A DNA stretch of 64,000 nt from NCBI GenBank assembly GCA_965222005.1, contig OZ244935.1:3534001-3598000 (forward strand), given 5' to 3'. The notes below the pieces were generated by a model that did not search any database, was not told the DNA's origin, and saw nothing but the letters and a program-made list of their open reading frames with translations. Made by a program: the position numbers and the translations under genes. Origin of the DNA: CBDCTM01 sp965222005. GTDB lineage: Bacteria > Bacteroidota > Bacteroidia > Chitinophagales > Saprospiraceae. Of this stretch, positions 58,345 through 64,000 are shown piece after piece; position 1 is the first letter of the stretch, and every line of letters starts with the position of its first letter.

Positions 58345-58814
58345 ATCCGTATTTCGGCGCGCACAGCGCCGTTTCTGACGATGGTTTCAAAGGAACTGTT
58401 GAGTCCTTTATTTATCGTATTCACCACTGGAACAAAAGAGTTCTTTAGGTGGGGATATAAATATATAACATTTTTCCTTAATCCGTGAATTTGACTGTCA
58501 ATTTGTAGTTGGGCCACAGAGGAGAATTTGGGTATAATTTATGGACTCATAGCTTTCGCTGGAAGATTTAACAATTTGGCTGACTCAGTGCCGATCAAAG
58601 ACTTATTGTGTGAAGAATAATTTCCCGTGATTATTGCTTTTAATTATTGTTGATCCCAGGCCCTGGTTCTTAGTTTGTAAAAAGCTTATCGAAGAAATTT
58701 TTAAGCGGGTAGGGCGATCACTTTGGATGCTGTATCTTGATCAATTCATTCAATTTTTCCAGGCGTAATTTGGGACTAATTTAGAATCGAAGGATGGCCT
58801 TAAAATTCTATGGT
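58345..58814. other. Non-coding cassette, family B, copy 5
   Basis: Complete B body with the TCTGACGATGGTTTCAAAGG variant shared with copy 8. Confidence 0.75.
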
Positions 58815-58939
58815 AGGTAACGGTCTGCGTAAACGCCGTGCGGCATTCAAGGTGCTGAAAGGAACTATAAAATTCTTTATCAGCCAAAAGGCATTTTATC
58901 TTCCAAGTAGCCGCATGGTCGTTTTACGCTTTGTTGGGC
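58815..58939 (-). repeat. attC 39 (class L1)
   Basis: Core ends AGGTAAC and GTTGGGC. Confidence 0.9.
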
Positions 58940-59579
58940 GCTGTTCCTTCCTTTTACAAATTTTTCAAAGGAACTATGAGGCTCCAATTTTCCAGGTTGC
59001 CCCAATGGAACCCAACAATTTTACCGGGTATAAATATAACAATTTCCAGTCAACCGTAGCAATTTTGGTGTTTTACTTTTCAAAGTACTCTTGGTAGAAT
59101 CTAATCATTCACTCCGCTTACCACTTCCTGATTAATCATTGAGATTAGCTAGGCCTTTTCATTATATTTTGTTGATTATCAGTATTTTATGTATTTTTAT
59201 GAAATGCAATTTAATATTTTTCAGGAGTTTTAGCACCCTTGTTGCCCATGACTGAATTGGATTTTGGATTGAATTTAGACGAATCAGCAATTTTAATGAT
59301 CTCGTCACTTGTTGAGTAGTCTTGGAGTAGTCTTGATGAATGTAAGAGTTTCAGTTGCTCACGTACTAAATCAGTTTTGGAGTATTTCAATTTTCTGTTG
59401 CTGTTAATCATTTTCATTGATAATTAAAAAGGCCGTCAGCTTGCCCTGTAAATTATCTTTCAAATTTTTCAAGCGGGTAGGGGAGTCTGTATTCAATAAT
59501 TTGGGAGCTACGATTTTTCAATTTCACTAAGTTGCTCTTGGTGCCAAATTCAAAATTGTGGGTTGGGATTTTCCATAGC
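58940..59579. other. Non-coding cassette, family A, copy 3
   Basis: Complete A body ending TTTTCCATAGCGCCCAAC, the uninterrupted form of the IS481 target. No gene. Confidence 0.75.
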
Positions 59580-59703
59580 GCCCAACGGCGCGGCTATGCG
59601 CCGTGTGGTGTCAGGATGTTGAAAGGAACAAAGATGTAGTTTCTCGATAAGGTTAAATTTTCGAAGAAAATTTAACCACATGGTCGCATAGCTAGTGTTG
59701 GCT
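59580..59703 (-). repeat. attC 40 (class L2)
   Basis: Core ends GCCCAAC and GTTGGCT; first spacer reads GGCGCGG instead of GGCCCGG. Confidence 0.9.
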
Positions 59704-60185
59704 GCATTCTCTTCTGCGCGTTGGCCAAAGTTTCCATTACAGTGTTTTGGCTGCTACTCAATTTCTCTAATCTCAGAGTCCTTTTCAACAAAATTTTCAA
59801 TGCTACTAATTTTAGATACAAATTTAAGCTACAATTTTCAACAGTCAATTTACCAAATTTTACCAAATTAGAAATCTAATCTCAAAAATTGTCAATTAAA
59901 ATTTAACTGCTGATGAAATTCAAAATTTTCTTGCTGACGAATTGAAGCCAGTACAATTACCCGTAATCTATCAATTGTGATTAAAATTATACGTAATCAA
60001 TTGAAGATTAATGATTTACGGTAAATTTTGTTCAATCTCAATTTTTTGTAATTATCAATTCTAGTTTCAATTCAGGATAAATTATCAATCAGAATTTACT
60101 ATCAAAGATTCTCTTTCAATTAGCTTTTTGGTACAGATGTTCATGCCATCCAATTCAAAAAAAAGCGGGTCGGCCCAACCATTGC
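59704..60185. other. Non-coding cassette, family E, copy 8
   Basis: Complete E body of the same subtype as copy 4. No gene. Confidence 0.75.
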
Positions 60186-60311
60186 AGCCAACGGTCTGCG
60201 TAAACGCCGTGCGGCATTCAAAGTGCTGAAAGGAACTGAAAAAATTCTTTATCAACCAAAAGGCATTTCATCTTCCAAGTAGCCGCATGGACGCTTTACG
60301 CTTTGTTACCT
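60186..60311 (-). repeat. attC 41 (class L1)
   Basis: Core ends AGCCAAC and GTTACCT. Confidence 0.9.
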
Positions 60312-60781
60312 ATCCGTATTTCGGCGCGCACAGCGCCGTTTCTGAGGATAGTTTGAAAGGAACTGTTGAGTCCTTTATTTATCGTATTCACCACTGGAAC
60401 AAATAAGTTCTTTAGGTGGTGATATAAATATATAACATTTTTCCTTAATCCGTGAATTTGACTATCAATTTGTACTTGGGCCCCAGAGGAGAATTTGGGT
60501 ATAATTTATGGACTCATAGCTTTCGCTGGAAGATTTAACAATTTGGTTGACTCAGTGCCGATCAAAGAATTATTGTGTGAAGAATAATTTCCGGTGATTA
60601 TTGCTTTTAATTATTGTTGATCCGAGGCCCTGGTTTTTGGTTTGTAAAAAGCTTATCGAAGAAATTTTTAAGCGGGTAGGGCGATCACTTTGGATGCTGT
60701 ATCTTGACGAATTCATTCAATTTTTCCAGGCGTAATTTGGGACTAATTTAGAATCGAGGGATGGCCTTAAAATTCTATGGT
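60312..60781. other. Non-coding cassette, family B, copy 6
   Basis: Complete B body. No gene. Confidence 0.75.
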
Positions 60782-60905
60782 AGGTAACGGTCCGCGTAAA
60801 CGCCGTGCGGCATTCAAGGTGCTGAAAGGAACTACAAAATTCTTTATCAGCCAAAAGTATTTTATCTTCGAATTAGCCGCATGGTCGTTTTACGCTTTGT
60901 TGGTA
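60782..60905 (-). repeat. attC 42 (class L1)
   Basis: Core ends AGGTAAC and GTTGGTA. Confidence 0.9.
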
Positions 60906-61492
60906 GCCGTATTTTTCCGGCGCCTCAGCGCCGGTTTTCCTTTCAGGTAATTTCGGAGCCATATTAGTCCAAACTGCTGAGGAGCCAATATATGAAATTT
61001 TGTCGAGATGTGTATTTTGAATGTTATTTTTCTTCTACAATTCTACTGCTGTGAGAGTACTATTTTTCATGCTGCTTCAATACCTTTTCGGAGTTGAGCT
61101 TACCGATTGTTGATTAACAATTAGCTGGATTAGGCCGAATTCATTATTTAACTCTATGATTTTCAACAATTTATGAATTGCAATAATTTTAAGTTATTAA
61201 ACTTTATTACCGATGTTGTGGAGTTTGTAATTTTTACAATCTACTTGTCTCAATTAGTTTTAGGATTTCAATTACTTTCAAAAGCTCTTTGTGAATTGTT
61301 GTGATTCTTTGTCAAAGTATTCAATTACAAAATTCAAAATGCCGTAGTCCTGCCAATCGAAGAGGGGTGATTGTATCAATTTCAAAGCGGGCTGGCAAGC
61401 CTTTCAGGATGTTGTTTTCCTTTTCCAGGTATTGAATTTACTACGATGCTGTTTGAAAAATAGGAAAGCTGTGGGTTTGATTTTCTATGGCT
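60906..61492. other. Non-coding cassette, family C, copy 4
   Basis: Complete C body, hairpin 60917-60934. No gene. Confidence 0.75.
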
Positions 61493-61617
61493 ACCCAACG
61501 GTCTGCGTAAACGCCGTGCGGCATTCAAGGTGCTGAAAGGAACTGCAAAATTCTTTATCAACCAAAAGGCATTTTATCTTCCAAGTAGCCGCATGGACGC
61601 TTTACGCTTTGTTACCT
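61493..61617 (-). repeat. attC 43 (class L1)
   Basis: Core ends ACCCAAC and GTTACCT. Confidence 0.9.
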
Positions 61618-62087
61618 ATCCGTATTTCGGCGCGCACAGCGCCGTTTCTGAGGATAGTTTGAAAGGAACTGTTGAGTCCTTTATTTATCGTATTCACCAC
61701 TGGAACAAAAGAGTTCTTTAGGTGGTGATATAAATATATAACATTTTTCCTTAATCCGTGAATTTGACTATCAATTTGTAGTTGGGCCCCAGAGGAGAAT
61801 TTGGGTATAATTTATGGACTCATAGCTTTCGCTGGAAGATTTAACAATTTGGCTGACTCAGTGCCGATCAAAGAATTATTGTGTGAAGAATAATTTCCCG
61901 TGATTATTGCTTTTAATTATTGTTGATCCCAGGCTCTGGTTTTTGGTTTGTAAAAAGCTTATCGAAGAAATTTTTAAGCGGGTAGGGCGATCACTTTGGA
62001 TGCTGTATCTTGACGAATTCATTCAATTTTTCCAGGCGTAATTTGGGACTAATTTAGAATCGAAGGATGGCCTTAAAATTCTATGGT
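61618..62087. other. Non-coding cassette, family B, copy 7
   Basis: Complete B body. No gene. Confidence 0.75.
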
Positions 62088-62155
62088 AGGTAACGGTCGG
62101 TGCATATGCAGTGACCGACTGAAAGGAGGGCATTGACATATGCACTTTGTTAGTG
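62088..62155 (-). repeat. attC 44 (class S1)
   Basis: Core ends AGGTAAC and GTTAGTG; one arm base differs (CAGTGACC). Confidence 0.9.
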
Positions 62156-62665
62156 GTCGTATCTTTCCGGCGCCTCAGCGCCGGTTTTCCTTTTAGATGT
62201 TTTTGCTGCCAAATTTTTCAATCAGTTCTCTTGTAAATATATGAAATTTTTTCAAGATGTGTATTTTTGGTGTTATTTTTCATGAGTCACCTCAGTTGTT
62301 TTGGAGTAATTTAGCTGAATAATTATTGATGCCTTTTTTGAGCCAGGCTTTCAGTTCTTGATTGTCAAAGAGCTTGATTAGGCCTGGTTGAATTGAAATT
62401 GTCTGCAAATTGTAGTTTTCAGGAATTTGAGTTGTTGTACTCAATTCAAGGAGTTTACCCATATTCGAGTTCAACTCAAAATCAAAAAGGCCGTCAGTTG
62501 TGCTGTTCAAGAATTATTGCTGGTATCAATTCATCAATTTTATAAATTTATAAAGAAAGCGGGCTGGCAAGCTTATCAGGATGTTATTTTCCTTTTCCAG
62601 ATATTCAATTTATCACGATGCTGTTTGAAAAATAAGCAAGCTGCGGGATGATTTTCCCCTATGTC
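62156..62665. other. Non-coding cassette, family D, copy 6
   Basis: Complete D body, hairpin 62167-62184; recurring frame 62292-62510. A 4 bp insertion gives TAAAGAAAGCGGGC in the shared block. Confidence 0.75.
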
Positions 62666-62791
62666 CACTAACGGTCTGCGTAAACGCCGTGCGGCATTCA
62701 AAGTGCTGAAAGGAACTGCAAAAATTCTTTATCAACCAAAAGGCATTTCATCTTCCAAGTAGCCGCATGGACGCTTTACGCTTTGTTACCT
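62666..62791 (-). repeat. attC 45 (class L1)
   Basis: Core ends CACTAAC and GTTACCT. Confidence 0.9.
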
Positions 62792-63261
62792 ATCCGTATT
62801 TCGGCGCGCACAGCGCCGTTTCTGACGATGGTTTCAAAGGAACTGTTGAGTCCTTTATTTATGGTATTCACCACTGGAACAAAAGAGTTCTTTGGGTGGT
62901 GGTATAAATATATAACATTTTTCCTTAATCCGTGAATTTGACTGTCAATTTGTAGTTGGGCCCCAGAGGAGAATTTGGGTATAATTTATGGACTCATAGC
63001 TTTCGCTGGAAGATTTAACAATTTGGCTGACTCAGTGCCGATCAAAGAATTATTGTGTGAAGAATAATTTCCGGTGATTATTGCTTTTAATTATTGTTGA
63101 TCCCAGGCCCTGGTTCTTGGTTTGTAAAAAGCTTATCGAAGAAATTTTTAAGCAGGTAGGGCGATCACTTTGGATGCTGTATCTTGACGAATTCATTCAA
63201 TTTTTCCAGGCGTAATTTGGGACTAATTTAGAATCGAGGGATGGCCTTAAAATTCTATGGT
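62792..63261. other. Non-coding cassette, family B, copy 8
   Basis: Complete B body; the otherwise invariant AAGCGGGTAGGG reads AAGCAGGTAGGG here. Confidence 0.75.
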
Positions 63262-63387
63262 AGGTAACGGTCTGCGTAAACGCCGTGCGGTTTTCAAAGT
63301 GCTGAAAGGAACTGCAAAAATTTTTGCCAAGTAACCAACATTTCGACCTCAAAGAAAGCCGCATGGTCGTTTTACGCTTTGTTGGGC
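63262..63387 (-). repeat. attC 46 (class L1)
   Basis: Core ends AGGTAAC and GTTGGGC; same loop variant as attC 9. Confidence 0.9.
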
Positions 63388-64000
63388 GCTGTTCCTTCCT
63401 TTTACAAATTTTTCAAAGGAACTATGAGGCTCCAATTTTCCAGGTTGCTCCAAAGGAACCCAACAATTTTATCGGGTATAAATATAACAATTTCCAGTCA
63501 ACCGTAGCAATTTTGGTGTTTTACTTTTCAAAGTACTCTTGGTAGAATGTAATCATTCACTCCGCTTACCACTTCCTGATTAATCATTGAGATTAGCTAG
63601 GCCTTTTCATTATATTTTGTTGATTATCAGTGTTTTATGTATTTTTATGAAATGCAATTTAATATTTTTCAGGAGTTTAGCATTCTTGTTGCCCATGACT
63701 GAATTGGATTTTGGATTGAATTTCGACGAATCAACAATTTTAATGACCTTGTTACTTGTTGATTAGTCTTGGATTGGCCTTGATGAATTTAGGAGTTTCA
63801 ATTGCTCACGTGCTAAATCAGTTTTGGAGTATTTCAATTTTCTGTTGCTGTTAATCATTTTCATTGATAATTAAAAAGGCCGTCAGCTTGCCCTGTAAAT
63901 TATCTTTCAAATTTTTCAAGCGGGTAGGGGAGTCTCTATTCAATAATTTGGGAGCCACGATTTTTCAAATTTACGATTTTGCTCATGGTGTTACTTTCAA
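63388..64000. other. Non-coding cassette, family A, copy 4 (runs off the window)
   Basis: Family A body up to the window edge. The last 50 bp switch to a form resembling family F (CTCATGGTGTTACTTTCAA), so this copy may be an A/F mosaic. Confidence 0.7.

Noticed and set aside
3569..63387. Array read as a CRISPR or as ordinary dispersed repeats
   Set aside because: Spacing is hundreds to thousands of bases, the repeats are inverted-core structures of several classes, and gene units fit exactly between them.
22345..64000. TATATTTA boxes near the end of A, B, D and F bodies as active promoters toward the next cassette
   Set aside because: Only family A has a plausible upstream element at 21 nt. 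The others lack a -33 match, so this is not listed as a feature.

Overview
The window is a stretch of an integron cassette array, almost certainly a sedentary chromosomal integron of a Bacteroidota bacterium. I count 46 attC-type recombination sites. Each is a pair of inverted core boxes (a YAAC-type end and a GTTRRR-type end) around imperfectly paired inner arms, spaced 0.5 to 4.5 kb apart from position 3569 to the right end. Evidence for Bacteroidota: a gliding-motility/type IX secretion C-terminal domain, promoters of the form TTTG-N19/20-TAnnTTTG, AT-rich DNA without clear Shine-Dalgarno sequences, and Bacteroidota-like insertion sequences.

Orientation: three independent signs put the array on the minus strand. 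Cassette genes are on the minus strand with the start codon just inside a core site. The extra unpaired base(s) of each attC lie in the arm expected for minus orientation. Each attC class travels with the body to its right. In + coordinates a cassette is therefore an attC plus everything to its right up to the next core. The integrase gene and attI should lie beyond the right end; no integrase is present here.

Layout: 1-3568 is a broken IS110 element split by an IS21 element. 3569-15600 holds cassettes for a WG-repeat protein, an ISAzo13 transposase (plus a second IS110), a membrane protein, an IS5-interrupted DUF1877 protein, and a 4.3 kb cassette with three exported or membrane proteins. 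15599-22350 is a pile of nested IS elements in one cassette. 22226-31520 alternates non-coding cassettes with an AAA ATPase, a double-HEPN protein and a RES-Xre toxin-antitoxin pair. 31455-38345 is two related non-coding cassettes loaded with ISKra4, IS21 and IS481. 38279-49260 carries a DUF4145 protein, an IS4-interrupted Shedu-like nuclease with a partner, a secreted esterase-like protein, and more non-coding cassettes. 49252-57750 has a second copy of the first IS21, a lipoprotein operon, an acetyltransferase-like/HigA-like pair and a pentatricopeptide-repeat protein. 57623-64000 is almost purely non-coding cassettes.

Of 46 cassettes, 14 carry genes and 32 are about 500-600 bp of apparently non-coding DNA. 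The non-coding ones fall into six families (A, F, B, C, D, E), each tied to one attC class. All share short motifs near the start of the cassette, so they look like descendants of one ancestral non-coding cassette. The gene cassettes are enriched in toxin-antitoxin and probable phage-defence proteins. Fourteen IS copies and at least two MITEs have invaded; several host genes can be reconstructed exactly by removing an IS and one target duplication.
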